DNA of 64,000 nucleotides from Bog-473 sp963791995 (GCA_963791995.1 CAWBUQ010000001.1:124001-188000); one strand, 5' to 3'; positions 32,965 to 42,135 are shown, numbered from the stretch's first letter. Program-made: numbers and translations. Notes: generated by a model not told the origin, from the letters alone.

Positions 32965-33030
32965 CCGGTCCAGTCCCCTGAGGGCGGGAACGGGCGAATC
33001 CGTCTTGGTCTCGCCGGCCGGACGCCTGGG

Positions 33031-33036
33031 TACAAT
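33031..33036 (+). promoter_or_regulatory. -10 box of a likely leaderless arsR promoter
   Basis: TACAAT ends 6 bases before the GTG start at 33043, so transcription probably begins at or beside the start codon. The -35 is unclear (TTGGTC at 33005-33010 is 20 bp away). Confidence 0.45.
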
Positions 33037-33057
33037 ATCTGCGTGGCTACGCAGATA
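33036..33057. promoter_or_regulatory. ArsR/SmtB-type operator overlapping the start codon
   Basis: TATCTGCGT-GGCT-ACGCAGATA is a perfect 9-bp inverted repeat with a 4-bp spacer. It overlaps the -10 and the GTG start of the arsR gene. Position and symmetry are typical of metal-sensing ArsR-family operators, implying autorepression of the arsR-CDF operon. Confidence 0.75.
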
Positions 33058-33363
33058 CTTAAGACTCCACCACGGGAGGAGTTCCGTTCCGCCGTCGGAA
33101 TGCTGAAACTGCTGGGCGACGAGACCCGCCTCCGGGTGATCTGGGCGCTCCTCAAGGGGGAGCATTCGGTCAACGAGTTGGCCGAAATTGTCGGGGTCCA
33201 ACCAGCCGCGGTCTCGCAGCATCTCGCCAAGCTCCGTCTGGCCCGGCTGGTGCGCAGCCGCCGCGATGGAAATCGGATCTTCTACGTGGTCGACGACGCC
33301 CACGTGCGCCGTGTGGTCGAGGACGTGGTGACGCACGCCGATCATGTGCACGCCCATGGCTGA
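33043..33363 (+). CDS. ArsR/SmtB family metal-sensing repressor
   Basis: A 106-residue winged-helix repressor. GTG start within a perfect inverted-repeat operator. Core: MLKLLGDETRLRVIWALLKGEHSVNELAEIVG, then recognition helix PAAVSQHLAKLRLARLVR and wing SRRDGNRIFYVV. The C-terminus is His-rich (THADHVHAHG), with DDAHVRRVV...HADHVHAH giving candidate alpha5 zinc ligands (D-x-H and H-x-x-H type), as in CzrA/SmtB-like sensors. No alpha3 CxC pair is seen, so zinc or cobalt/nickel rather than arsenic is expected. It overlaps the CDF exporter gene by 8 bases. Confidence 0.9.
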   Translation: MATQILKTPPREEFRSAVGMLKLLGDETRLRVIWALLKGEHSVNELAEIVGVQPAAVSQHLAKLRLARLVRSRRDGNRIFYVVDDAHVRRVVEDVVTHADHVHAHG

Positions 33364-34294
33364 GGCTCGCCACGGGGAGACCACGCACGGGCACGGCGTC
33401 CCCGGGGCGTCGGCGGATGCCGACCGGCGCGCCCTCGTCGTGGCGCTGGTCCTCCTGGCGGGCTTCATGGCCTTCGAGGTGGGGGCCGCGGTCGTGTCCA
33501 ACTCGCTGGTCCTCTTGGCCGACGCCGGCCACATGCTCGTCGACGTCGGCGCCATCGCCGGGTCGCTCGTCGCCATCCACCTCGCCGCACGCCCTGAGAC
33601 GCGCTCGCACACCTACGGGATGAAGCGGGCCGAGATCCTGGCCGCGGCCGCCAACGCCATTGCGCTCTTGATCGTCTCCGCGCTGGTCACGTGGGATGCA
33701 GTCGTCCGGCTGCTCCACCCTTCGACGGTCGACGGCGCCGTCCTGATCGTCGTTGCCGCGGTCGGCGTGGCCGTGAACGTCGTCGCCACGCTGACGATGG
33801 CCCGGGCCAATCGGCGCTCGCTCAACATCGAGGGTGCCTACCGGCATGTCCTCACCGACCTCTACGGGTTCATCGGCACCCTGGTCGCCGGTGCCGTCAT
33901 CGTGCTCTGGGGCTTCGACCGGGCCGATGCCATCGCGTCCCTCGTGGTCGTCGTGTTGATGCTGAAGGCCGCGGTCGAACTCCTCCGGCCGTCGTTGCGC
34001 ATCCTCTTGGAGGCGACACCCGACGACATCGACCTCGACGAGGTGCGCCAGCACCTGCTGGAGCTGCCAGAGGTCGAGTCGGTCCACGACCTGCACGCGT
34101 GGACGCTCACGTCGTCCCTGCCCATCCTCACGGCGCACATCGTGGTCACCGAGGAGTGCCTCAACACCGGCGAGGCCGGCCGGGTGCTCGACCACCTCCA
34201 AGGATGCCTCGCCGGGCACTTCGACGTGGAGCACTCGACCCTGCAGTTCGAGTCGGCGCGGCATATCGAGCACGAGCTCGGCGGGCACACCTGA
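33356..34294 (+). CDS. Cation diffusion facilitator (CzcD-like metal exporter)
   Basis: A 312-residue CDF protein from ATG 33356 (33344 is possible). The N-terminal His stretch HGETTHGHG is a metal-binding cap. Six membrane helices follow. The transport-site HxxxD pairs appear in helix 2 (DAGHMLVD) and helix 5 (RHVLTDLYG). The cytoplasmic C-terminal ferredoxin-like domain ends with VEHSTLQFE...HIEHE. It exports zinc, cadmium or cobalt by proton antiport. The start overlaps the end of the arsR gene, so the pair forms a metal-induced efflux operon. Confidence 0.92.
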   Translation: MAEARHGETTHGHGVPGASADADRRALVVALVLLAGFMAFEVGAAVVSNSLVLLADAGHMLVDVGAIAGSLVAIHLAARPETRSHTYGMKRAEILAAAANAIALLIVSALVTWDAVVRLLHPSTVDGAVLIVVAAVGVAVNVVATLTMARANRRSLNIEGAYRHVLTDLYGFIGTLVAGAVIVLWGFDRADAIASLVVVVLMLKAAVELLRPSLRILLEATPDDIDLDEVRQHLLELPEVESVHDLHAWTLTSSLPILTAHIVVTEECLNTGEAGRVLDHLQGCLAGHFDVEHSTLQFESARHIEHELGGHT

Positions 34295-34334
34295 ATTACG
34301 CGACCGGGGGCGGGGAGCGACTGCCCGTCCTTGC

Positions 34335-35597
34335 TCAACCCTGACGGGGAGGCACGAGGGCGGCGACCAACTCGACATGCTCGGTCATCGGGAAGATGTC
34401 GAACGCCCGCAGGACCGGGATCTCCCACCCGGCGTCGAGCAGGACCCGCACGTCCCGGGCGAATGCGGCTGCATCGCACGAGACGTAGACGAGCCGCGAG
34501 ATCCAGGGCGCGTGGGTGCCCAGCGCGGTCATGACGCGGGTCCCGGCACCCTCTCGTGCCGGGTCGAGCACGACGATGTCCGGACGGCCGATGCCGTCGG
34601 CCACCAGTTCGGGGCTGACCTCTGCCTCGAGCACCCGAAGCGCCGCGAGCTCGGCGCCGTTGTGGCGCAGGTCGGCGCAGGCTCGCCGGTCACGTTCCAC
34701 GGCGAGGACCGAGCCCGAGGGACCGACGGCCTCGGCGAGCGGGACGGCGAAGAGGCCGGCGCCGGCGTAGAGGTCCACCACTGCCGCCTTCGGACACTCG
34801 CCCACCACGGAGAGGACGGCGGAGAGCAGTGCGGTCGGTGCGCCGAGATGCACCTGCCAGAACACCCCGGCGGAAATGCGGTAGCGCCGTCCCAGTACCT
34901 GTGCATGCACGGCACCCGGTGGGCGTCGGACCGTGCCGCCGACCACCAGACCGGTGTCGAGGTCGGGCAGGCGCGCCAGATGCCGGCCCCGAGGCGGCGT
35001 CGCCGCGACCAGCGCGTCCCCCTCGCTGCCTGTCATGACCTCGAGTTCGGACGCACCGGGCCAGCGGGCAGCCAGCGCGCCGGTCGCCAGGACGGCCGGC
35101 GTGGCGACCGGGCATTCGGTGACCCGTTCGAGGGAATGGGAGCGATGGCGGCGGAAGCCTGTCCTGCCCTCGCGATCGACCGCCACCCGCACGCGGGTGC
35201 GCCAGCCGAGCCCGTCATTCCCGCCCTCCACGCACTCGACTTCGACGGCGCGTTCGATGCCCGCGAGGTGATGGAGCTGTTCAGCGATGCGAAATGCCTT
35301 CAGGCGCCGCTGTGCCTCGAGGCTGGCGTGCTGGAAGTCACAACCGCCGCAGCGTCCCGGTCCTGCGTGTGGACACGGCGGTGTCACCCTGTCGGGGGAC
35401 CGGGTCAGGATCTCGACGGCATCGGCGCGCAAGAAGGAGGAGGTGGTCGCAGTGACGCGGACCAGCACCCGCTCGCCCGGGAGGGAGTGCCGCACGAAGA
35501 CGATGCGCCCATCGGGCGCACGGGCGACGCAGCCACCGCCTCCGGCGATGGCGCCCACCTCCAGCTCGAGGAGGTCCTCGTCAACGGGTCGGGTCAC
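34335..35597 (-). CDS. TrmA/RumA family 23S rRNA or tRNA uridine-5 methyltransferase (4Fe-4S)
   Basis: 420 residues from GTG 35597. An N-terminal TRAM-like domain (ELEVGAIAGGGGCVAR, VRHSLPGERV) is followed by the iron-sulfur cysteines CPHAGPGRCGGC with a fourth Cys candidate in TECPV. The SAM-binding block is VVDLYAGAGLFAVPLA and the nucleophile Cys is in LVYVSCDAAAFARD (near residue 375). The family makes m5U in 23S rRNA or tRNA. Start chosen because it is the closest to the TRAM domain; a longer frame to 36611 overlaps other genes. Convergent with the CDF exporter gene. Confidence 0.9.
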   Translation of the reverse strand: MTRPVDEDLLELEVGAIAGGGGCVARAPDGRIVFVRHSLPGERVLVRVTATTSSFLRADAVEILTRSPDRVTPPCPHAGPGRCGGCDFQHASLEAQRRLKAFRIAEQLHHLAGIERAVEVECVEGGNDGLGWRTRVRVAVDREGRTGFRRHRSHSLERVTECPVATPAVLATGALAARWPGASELEVMTGSEGDALVAATPPRGRHLARLPDLDTGLVVGGTVRRPPGAVHAQVLGRRYRISAGVFWQVHLGAPTALLSAVLSVVGECPKAAVVDLYAGAGLFAVPLAEAVGPSGSVLAVERDRRACADLRHNGAELAALRVLEAEVSPELVADGIGRPDIVVLDPAREGAGTRVMTALGTHAPWISRLVYVSCDAAAFARDVRVLLDAGWEIPVLRAFDIFPMTEHVELVAALVPPRQG

Positions 35598-35713
35598 GCA
35601 GCGGAGCGTAGGGCTCCGGCCGTCGCCACAATTTCGCAGAATGTCGTCACGAGATGTCGATCTGGGCCCGGGCCGAACGTCGTAAGGGCACCACACCCAC
35701 CAAGGAGGTTCCG

Positions 35714-36058
35714 ATGCGGTACCTGTTGATGATCGCCACCGAAGAGGGCACGAACGCCCGCGCAGCGGAGGACGGAGGAGGGATGACGCCCGAATACGGC
35801 GCCTTCGCCAAGGAGATGGCCGAGCGCGGCGTGCTCCTGGGCGGTGAGCGGCTCCGCGAGACGAGCGACGCCACGACGGTGCGAGTTCGCAACGGCGAGG
35901 TCCTGGCGACCGACGGGCCCTTCGCAGAGACCAAGGAGCAGCTGGCGGGCTATTTCCTGGTGGACTGCAAGGATCTCGACGAGGCCATTGAGGTGGCCGC
36001 CAAGATTCCCGGAGCCCGGGAAGGCTCCATCGAAGTGAGGCCGATCTGGGAGATGTAA
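35714..36058 (+). CDS. YCII-related DGPF-domain protein
   Basis: A 114-residue protein: MRYLLMIATEEG..., with the hallmark TDGPFAETKEQLAGYFLVD at about 76-94. Perfect ribosome-binding site AAGGAGG at 35702-35708, 5 bp before ATG 35714. DGPF proteins are conserved companions of ECF42 sigma factors and may signal to them or be targets; catalytic function is unproven. The stop lies at the beginning of the sigma factor gene. Confidence 0.92.
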   Translation: MRYLLMIATEEGTNARAAEDGGGMTPEYGAFAKEMAERGVLLGGERLRETSDATTVRVRNGEVLATDGPFAETKEQLAGYFLVDCKDLDEAIEVAAKIPGAREGSIEVRPIWEM

Positions 36059-37308
36059 GCGTCGAGGCCGCAGTCGCCGACGCCTTCCATGCGGAGTGGG
36101 GCCGGGTCGTCGCAACCCTGGTCCGGCTGACCGGCGACTGGGACATGGCCGAGGAGTGCGCGCAGGACGCTTTCGCGGTGGCGTTGGAACGCTGGCCCCG
36201 CGACGGCGTTCCGCGCCGCCCCGGCGCCTGGCTCACGACCGTCGCGCGCAACCGTGCCATCGACGGGGTTCGGCGTGCCCAACGCGACAGGTCCAAGACG
36301 TCGGAGGTGGCCGCGATGGACGCGGAAGGTGCCGAGCTGGAGGCAACAGACGAGGTTCCCGACGACCGCCTGCGCCTGATGTTCACCTGCTGCCACCCCG
36401 CGCTGCCTTTCGAGGCGAGGGTGGCCCTCACCCTGCGTACCTTGGCGGGCATGACCACATCTGAGATCGCCCGGGCGTTCTTGGTGCCAGAAGCGACCAT
36501 GGCACAGCGCCTCGTGCGGGCGAAGCGGAAGATCCGCCACGCCGGCATCCCTTTCGTCGTGCCGCCGGCACACCAGCTGGTCGAGCGGACCGCGGCCGTC
36601 CTCGCCGTCATCTACCTCCTCTTCAACGAGGGTTACTCGGCGAGCTCGGGGAGCGACCTGGTGCGGCGAGGCTTGACGTCCGAGGCCATCCGGCTGGCGC
36701 GGGTCCTCTGCCTGCTCATGCCCGACGAGCCCGAGGCGCTCGGTCTGCTCGCGCTGATGCTCTTCCACGACGCCCGGAGCGACGCGAGGGTCGACGAGAA
36801 GGGCGACCTGATCGTGTTGGAATCCCAGGACCGCTCGCTCTGGGACGACGCGGGCATCACCGAGGCTTTCGAGATGCTCGGAGCGGCGGCGCGGCTCGGA
36901 CGGTTGGGGCCATTCCAGATCCAGGCGGCAATCGCGTCGTGCCACGTCCAGTCTCGCCAGGCCGGGGACACGGACTGGGCCACCATCGCCGTCCTCTACG
37001 ACCGGTTGCTCGAAATGGCGCCCTCCCCGGTGATCGAGCTCAACCGGGCCGTCGCCGTGTCGATGAGCGACGGCCCCGCTGCGGGGTTGGCGTTGGTCGA
37101 GGCCATTGCTGCGGGAGGGCAGTTGCGTGAGTACCACCTGCTCGCCGCGGCCCAGGGCGACATGCTGCGTCGCCTTGATCGGCGGGCCGAGGCGGCGGAG
37201 GCCTATCAGCGTGCTTCGGATCTGGCCGGCACCGATGCTGAGCGCCGCTACCTCGAGCGCCGAAGGCGCGAAATGACCGAACCGCCCCCGCACGATCCGC
37301 CGGTTTGA
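36055..37308 (+). CDS. ECF42-type RNA polymerase sigma factor with C-terminal TPR-like domain (start codon unclear)
   Basis: About 417 residues. Sigma region 2 (AEECAQDAFAVALERWP, RPGAWLTTVARNRAIDGVRR), region 4 (TLRTLAGMTTSEIARAFLVPEATMAQRLVRAKRKIR) and a long C-terminal helical domain (LFNEGYSASSGS, LNRAVAVSM, HLLAAAQGDMLRRL) match the ECF42 group, which is linked to DGPF proteins. The natural start appears lost: the frame begins at 36055 with GTA (GTAAGCGTCGAG) where GTG would give the usual overlap with the upstream stop. The first in-frame ATG, at 36145, would remove about 30 residues of region 2. An A for G at 36057 explains both the TAA stop and the missing GTG. Confidence 0.85.
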   Translation, partial: VSVEAAVADAFHAEWGRVVATLVRLTGDWDMAEECAQDAFAVALERWPRDGVPRRPGAWLTTVARNRAIDGVRRAQRDRSKTSEVAAMDAEGAELEATDEVPDDRLRLMFTCCHPALPFEARVALTLRTLAGMTTSEIARAFLVPEATMAQRLVRAKRKIRHAGIPFVVPPAHQLVERTAAVLAVIYLLFNEGYSASSGSDLVRRGLTSEAIRLARVLCLLMPDEPEALGLLALMLFHDARSDARVDEKGDLIVLESQDRSLWDDAGITEAFEMLGAAARLGRLGPFQIQAAIASCHVQSRQAGDTDWATIAVLYDRLLEMAPSPVIELNRAVAVSMSDGPAAGLALVEAIAAGGQLREYHLLAAAQGDMLRRLDRRAEAAEAYQRASDLAGTDAERRYLERRRREMTEPPPHDPPV

Positions 37309-37410
37309 CAGGCCGGGGCGCCGTTGCAATCGTTCCGCTCCTGAACCTTCGCCGGCCGGCGGAAGGGCGTGCGCACGCGGCGAGCGACGGAGCGAGAGGA
37401 CGGCTGGACC

Positions 37411-38315
37411 ATGTTGCAAGGCAGAGTGGCGATCATCACCGGGGGCGGACGCGGTATCGGGCGCGAGCACGCGCTCTTGTTTGCGTCGCTCGGAGCCAAG
37501 GTGGTGGTCAACGACCTGGGCGGGGCGGTCGACGGCTCCGGCACGGACGTCTCGGCGGCTCAGTCCGTGGCCGACGAGATCGTCGCCTCCGGCGGCGAAG
37601 CGGTGGCCAACACCGAGAGCGTGAGCTCTTCGAGGGAGCCAAGGCAATGGTCGACCAGGCCGTGTCGACCTTCGGCGATCTGCACGTGATCGTGAACAAC
37701 GCCGGGATCCTGCGGGACCGCATGTTGGTGTCGATGAGCGAAGAGGAGTTCGACGCGGTCATCGCGGTGCACCTCAAGGGGACGTTCAACGTCACCCGGC
37801 ATGCTGCGGACTACTGGCGCGAGCAGGCGAAGGCCGGGACGATCATCGACCGTGCCATTGTCAACACGAGCTCGGGCGCCGGATTGCACGGCAACGTCGG
37901 CCAGACCAACTACTCGGCGGCGAAGGCGGGCATCGCCGCCATGACCGTGGTGAACGCCATGGAGCTGCACCGCTACGGCGTACGGGCCAACTGCATCGCC
38001 CCCGTGGCACGCACCCGCCTCACCTTGCAGACGCCGGGCATGGGCGAGCCGATGCAGAACCAGGTGTTCGATCCCGAGAATGTCTCCCCGCTGGTGGCGG
38101 TCCTCGCTTCTGAGACCTGCCCTTTCAACGGTCAGGTGTTCAGCGTGTACGGAGGGTCCGTCGGCATTTACGCTGGATGGTCGATCGCCGAGAGCGTCGA
38201 GTCCGAGGACCGCTGGACCGTGGATTCGTTGGCGGCCGCGATGGACAAGTTGCCGCGGACCGTCGAGGTCAACAGCCAGATCACCGAGCTGGCCAAGCAC
38301 ATGAGAAGCGACTGA
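37411..38315 (+). CDS. SDR family 3-hydroxyacyl-CoA/steroid-type dehydrogenase (one frameshift)
   Basis: About 301 residues. NAD(P) motif TGGGRGIG (10-17), VVVNDLGGAVDG (multifunctional-enzyme-type NAD loop), then one missing base near 37628 (SVSS/FEGAKAMVDQ), NNAG in VIVNNAGILRDRML, NTSSGAGLHGN (Ser) and YSAAKAG (catalytic Tyr/Lys). The RDRMLVSMSEEEFDAVI block and long C-terminus (TVEVNSQITELAKHM) resemble the (3R)-hydroxyacyl-CoA dehydrogenase module of peroxisomal multifunctional enzyme 2 and actinobacterial steroid-degradation SDRs. ATG 37411 with GAGGA upstream. Substrate unproven. Confidence 0.82.
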
Positions 38316-38372
38316 GCTCCAGGTTCCCGGGCGGGCAAGGCGCGCTCGGTCGGCGTCGGTTCCCTAGGCTTC

Positions 38373-40316
38373 ATGGCGATGCGTGGGGACCGGCCGGGTG
38401 AGACGAGCGGCGCGACGCCGGCCTCGACCGTCCCCGAGCCGGCGCTCCTGGCGGCTGCCTTTGCCGTGGCCGACGTCCATCCGCTGCTGTGTGCAGTCGC
38501 GCACCGCACGGGCGAGTTCGGGTTGTTGCGACCGGAGTTCGCGCCCGACCAGACCCAGATGCTCGTTCCCGGGCGCGGCCTCGGACCCGAGCAGGAGGGC
38601 GATGCTCGCCGCCTTGCCGCTGCGGCGCTGCGCGCCCACGTCGCGTCAGGCGCGGCCGACCACCAGCTGACGCCCGCCGAGCGCCGTGATCTGTTCGGGT
38701 TCCTCGTCGGGGCTGAGGCCATGGAGCAGTGGGAGATCTTCTTGGCCGAGGAGCTGGCACTGCCGGGCAGCGATCCGAGAGAGCCCTCGTGGCACCTAGG
38801 GGACGCGGGCCGGTCGTTCCGCTGTGCCGTGATCGGGGCGGGCGCGTCGGGCCTCGCGGCGGCCCACCGGCTCCGTCAGGCAGGGGTCGAGGTGACCGTC
38901 CTGGAGAAGAACACCGACGTGGGCGGCACCTGGCTGGAAAATGTCTATCCGGGGTGCCGCGTCGACGTCCCGAACCAGCTCTACAGCTTTTCGTTCGCGC
39001 AGACCAACGACTGGGTGTCCAGATATTCCGCGCAGCCCGACCTGTTGGCCTACCTCCGCGGCATGACCGAAGAGCTCGGGCTGGCCGAGTACATCCGCTT
39101 CGGTTGCGAGGTGACCGAGGCGCGTTACGACGAGCGGTCCGCCACGTGGCAGCTCGCACTGCGCTGCAGTGACGCCAGCACGTCCACCGAGGAATTCGAC
39201 GCGGTGGTGTGTGCGGTGGGCCAGCTGAATCGGCCCTCCTTTCCCGCCATTGAGGGTCAAGCCGAATTCGGCGGTCCTTCGTTCCACTCGGCAGCGTGGG
39301 ACGAGTCGGTCGCGCTGGCCGGGCGGCGGGTGGCGGTGATCGGGACCGGGGCCAGCGCGGCCCAATTCGTTCCCTGTCTGGTCGACGAGGTGGCACACCT
39401 CGACGTGTACCAGCGGACGCCGCCGTGGCTCCTGCCGACGGAGAACTACGGCGACCCGTTCCCACCTGAATTCCACCAGCTCCTGGCCCTCCTGCCCGAT
39501 TACGGTCGGTGGGATCGGTTGTGGCAGTTCTGGATCATGCACGAGGGACTGCTCGGAGCCGCCCGGGTGGATCCGGACTGGGACGAGCACACCGAAGCGG
39601 TCAGCGCGGGCAACGACTTCGTGCGCTCCATGCTCATCGACGTCCTGCGCGCCCAGGTCGCCGACCACGAGCTCTTCGAGCAGATGGTGCCGCACTTCCC
39701 GCCCTTCGCCAAGCGTGCCTTGCGCGACGACGGCCGTTGGGCCGCGGCACTCTCCCGCCCCCATGTCGACCTGGTGACCACACCGATCGAGCGGATCACC
39801 GCCCGAGGTATCCGGACCACTGACGGCGAGGAGCACCCAGCCGACGTCGTGATCTACGGGACCGGGTTCAGCGCGTCGGACTTCGTGGCGCCCATGCGCG
39901 TGCTCGGGCGCGGTGGTGCCGAGCTCAACGAGGTCTGGGCCGGTGACGCACAGGCCTACCTCGGGATCGCGGTGCCGGGCTTCCCCAACTTCTTCATGCT
40001 CTACGGTCCGAACACCAATCTGGTGATCAACGGCAGCATTCTCGTCATGGTCGAGTGCCAGGTGCGTTACGCCGTCGAAGCGATCGGACGTCTCCTGGCT
40101 TCGGGCCACCGGTCCATGTCGTGCCGGCGTGACGTCTACGAGCGCTACGGGGAAGAGATGGTGGAGGGCAACGCCAAGATGGTGTGGGGGGTGGCCGACG
40201 TGCCCACGTGGTACCGCAATGCCCGCGGCCGGGTGACCCAGAACTGGCCCTTCGACCTGCATTCCTATTGGGCGCGCACACGCGAGCCCGACCTCGCCGA
40301 CTACGAGCTGGTCTGA
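38373..40316 (+). CDS. Baeyer-Villiger-type flavin monooxygenase
   Basis: A 647-residue FAD/NADPH enzyme. FAD-binding GAGASG (155-160), VGGTWLENVYPGCRVDVPN (183-201), the BVMO fingerprint FGGPSFHSAAW (FxGxxxHxxxW, near residue 300), a second Rossmann GTGASAAQ for NADPH, and a C-terminal FFMLYGPNTNL block are all present. The first 145 residues are an N-terminal helical extension. It should insert oxygen into ketones to give esters or lactones. The esterase gene follows 6 bases later, consistent with ester cleavage of the product. Confidence 0.9.
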   Translation: MAMRGDRPGETSGATPASTVPEPALLAAAFAVADVHPLLCAVAHRTGEFGLLRPEFAPDQTQMLVPGRGLGPEQEGDARRLAAAALRAHVASGAADHQLTPAERRDLFGFLVGAEAMEQWEIFLAEELALPGSDPREPSWHLGDAGRSFRCAVIGAGASGLAAAHRLRQAGVEVTVLEKNTDVGGTWLENVYPGCRVDVPNQLYSFSFAQTNDWVSRYSAQPDLLAYLRGMTEELGLAEYIRFGCEVTEARYDERSATWQLALRCSDASTSTEEFDAVVCAVGQLNRPSFPAIEGQAEFGGPSFHSAAWDESVALAGRRVAVIGTGASAAQFVPCLVDEVAHLDVYQRTPPWLLPTENYGDPFPPEFHQLLALLPDYGRWDRLWQFWIMHEGLLGAARVDPDWDEHTEAVSAGNDFVRSMLIDVLRAQVADHELFEQMVPHFPPFAKRALRDDGRWAAALSRPHVDLVTTPIERITARGIRTTDGEEHPADVVIYGTGFSASDFVAPMRVLGRGGAELNEVWAGDAQAYLGIAVPGFPNFFMLYGPNTNLVINGSILVMVECQVRYAVEAIGRLLASGHRSMSCRRDVYERYGEEMVEGNAKMVWGVADVPTWYRNARGRVTQNWPFDLHSYWARTREPDLADYELV

Positions 40317-40322
40317 GGCCCC

Positions 40323-41216
40323 TTGCCCAGCCGAGCGCTCACCGACATCCTCGCCCTCGTCCCGCCGGACTTCGCCGACCCTGCGGCCGACTACCGGGCC
40401 GTGCGGGCGATGATGGCGCCGTTCCATGGCCATCCGGTGCCGCCCCACATCACCGTCACCGAGACCGAGCTGGGTGGAGTTCGTTGCGCCTGGTACGACG
40501 ACTCCCGCGTCCCTGGGCGGACGCGCACCGTCTTCCACGTGCACGGCGGGGCGCTGGTCTCGTGCCCGCTGGACGACTACCACTTCTACGGCGCGCTCCT
40601 CGCCGAGCAGCTCGAGGCCAGGGTGCTCCTGGCGGACTACCGGCTGGCTCCCGAGCAGCCGTTTCCTGCCGCGCACGACGACTGCCTTGCGGCGTACCGG
40701 GCCCTGGTGCACAGCGGGGGAGTGGACCCTTCCCTGCTCGTGGTCACCGGTGACTCGTGTGGCGGCCTGCTCGCGTTGGGCACGTTGGTGCGGGCCCGGG
40801 ACGAGGGCGTGCCGCTGGCCGCGGGTTTCGCGTCGATATCGGGCTGGTACGACCTCTCGGTGGCGGACGCGCAACGCGACGGCGCCCGCGACCCCTTTCT
40901 CAGCGCGGGCTGGCTCCGGAACCGGGGGCGCGACTACACGGCGGACGCGGTCAGCCTCGACGACCCCGTGGTCTCACCGCGCTACGCCGACCTGGCCGGC
41001 CTGCCCCCGCTGTACCTGCCCGTGGCCCAGCACGACACGGTCTACGCGGCGGCGGTGGCCGTGGCGGACGCGGCGCACGCAGCCGGGGTCGACGTGACGG
41101 TGGAGTCGTGGCCCGGCATGGTGCACGGCTGGCAGGGGCTGGCGAGTGCCGGCGTGCCCGAGGCCCTGACCGCCTTTGCCCGAACCCGCGACGTCCTGGA
41201 GGGCTGGGGCATCTGA
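40323..41216 (+). CDS. HSL-family alpha/beta hydrolase (esterase)
   Basis: 297 residues from TTG 40323, which has GAGG a few bases upstream. The oxyanion motif is HGGALVS (HGG type of the hormone-sensitive lipase family), the nucleophile VTGDSCGG (Ser in GDSCG), the acid Asp in AQHDTVYA and the His in GMVHGWQG. It follows the monooxygenase gene by 6 bases and is almost certainly cotranscribed; it probably hydrolyses the ester made by that enzyme. Confidence 0.9.
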   Translation: MPSRALTDILALVPPDFADPAADYRAVRAMMAPFHGHPVPPHITVTETELGGVRCAWYDDSRVPGRTRTVFHVHGGALVSCPLDDYHFYGALLAEQLEARVLLADYRLAPEQPFPAAHDDCLAAYRALVHSGGVDPSLLVVTGDSCGGLLALGTLVRARDEGVPLAAGFASISGWYDLSVADAQRDGARDPFLSAGWLRNRGRDYTADAVSLDDPVVSPRYADLAGLPPLYLPVAQHDTVYAAAVAVADAAHAAGVDVTVESWPGMVHGWQGLASAGVPEALTAFARTRDVLEGWGI

Positions 41217-41249
41217 GCGACCGAGGCGCGCGGTCGGGTCAATGCGAGC

Positions 41250-42135
41250 TCAGGCGTCGAGCACGGTGAGATCGAGCTCGCGCAGACGAGCCGGGTCGGC
41301 CAGGATGTCGAGGGCGACGACCTTGCCGCCGCGGACGGTGAAGGCGCCGATGGAGAAGATCTCGCCGTCGCGAGACGTGACGGCGCCGGCGACGCCGTTG
41401 ACGAGTGCCGGCTGGTGGAGCAACCCCAGGCTGGCGTAGCCGAGCGCTTGGCGCGCGACCGCTTCGGCGCCACGGACGATCCGCAGCGCCCCCGCCGGCA
41501 GCGCACCCTGGTCGGCCCGCACCACGACGTCGGGATCGAGCACGGCCATCAGCGCCTCGAAGTCACCGTTGCGGGCGGCGGCGATGAACGCATCGACCAC
41601 CTCGCGCTGGCGTTCGACATCGGTGTCGGGCGCGGTGCGCTCACCCCGGACGCGACGCCGGGCGCGGCTGGCGAGCTGGCGAGCCGCCTCAGGCGACCGT
41701 TCGACGATCGGCGCGATGTCGTCGAAGGGCACAGCGAAGATGTCGTGCAAGACGAAGGCCAAGCGCTCCGGCGGAGTCAGCGTGTCGAGCACGACCAGCA
41801 GGGCCACGCCGACGGAATCGGCGAGCAGCGCTTCGTGCTCCGGGTCGGCCGCGCCGGGGCGGTCGAGGATGGGGTCGGGCATGTGGGCCTCGAGCGGCTC
41901 CTCTCTGCGGGTCCGCCGAGCCCGGAGCATGTTGAGCGAGACGCGTGCCACAACGGTCGTGAGCCAGCCGCCGAGGTTGTCGACGTCGCTCGTGTCGGCC
42001 CCGCTGAAACGGATCCAGGCTTCCTGGACGGCGTCGTCGGCTTCGCTGAGCGAGCCCAGCATGCGGTAGGCGACCGCCCGGAGGTGGGTCCGGTGCTGTT
42101 CGAAACGGCCACGTCAGCCAGTCGGTCTCGGCCAT
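41250..42135 (-). CDS. ECF41-like sigma factor with SnoaL-type C-terminal domain (one frameshift)
   Basis: About 294 residues. The start ATG 42135 (MAETDWLT) has GAGGAG upstream. One extra base near 42105 precedes RFEQHRTHLRAVAYRMLGSLSEADDAVQEAWIRF (region 2), followed by LTTVVARVSLNMLRARR, region 4 (PPERLAFVLHDIFAVPFDDIAPIVERSPEAARQLASRARRR) and a SnoaL-like domain (DAFIAAARNGDFEALMAVLDPDVVVRAD). The C-terminal DPARLRELDL corresponds to the NPDKL-type motif of ECF41 factors. ECF41 factors are usually controlled by their own C-terminal domain and paired with a COE protein; no such partner gene is visible here. Confidence 0.82.

Noticed and set aside
38796..40874. 692-codon minus-strand frame over the monooxygenase and esterase
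   Set aside because: It is a shadow of the plus-strand genes; both BVMO and HSL motifs lie on the plus strand.
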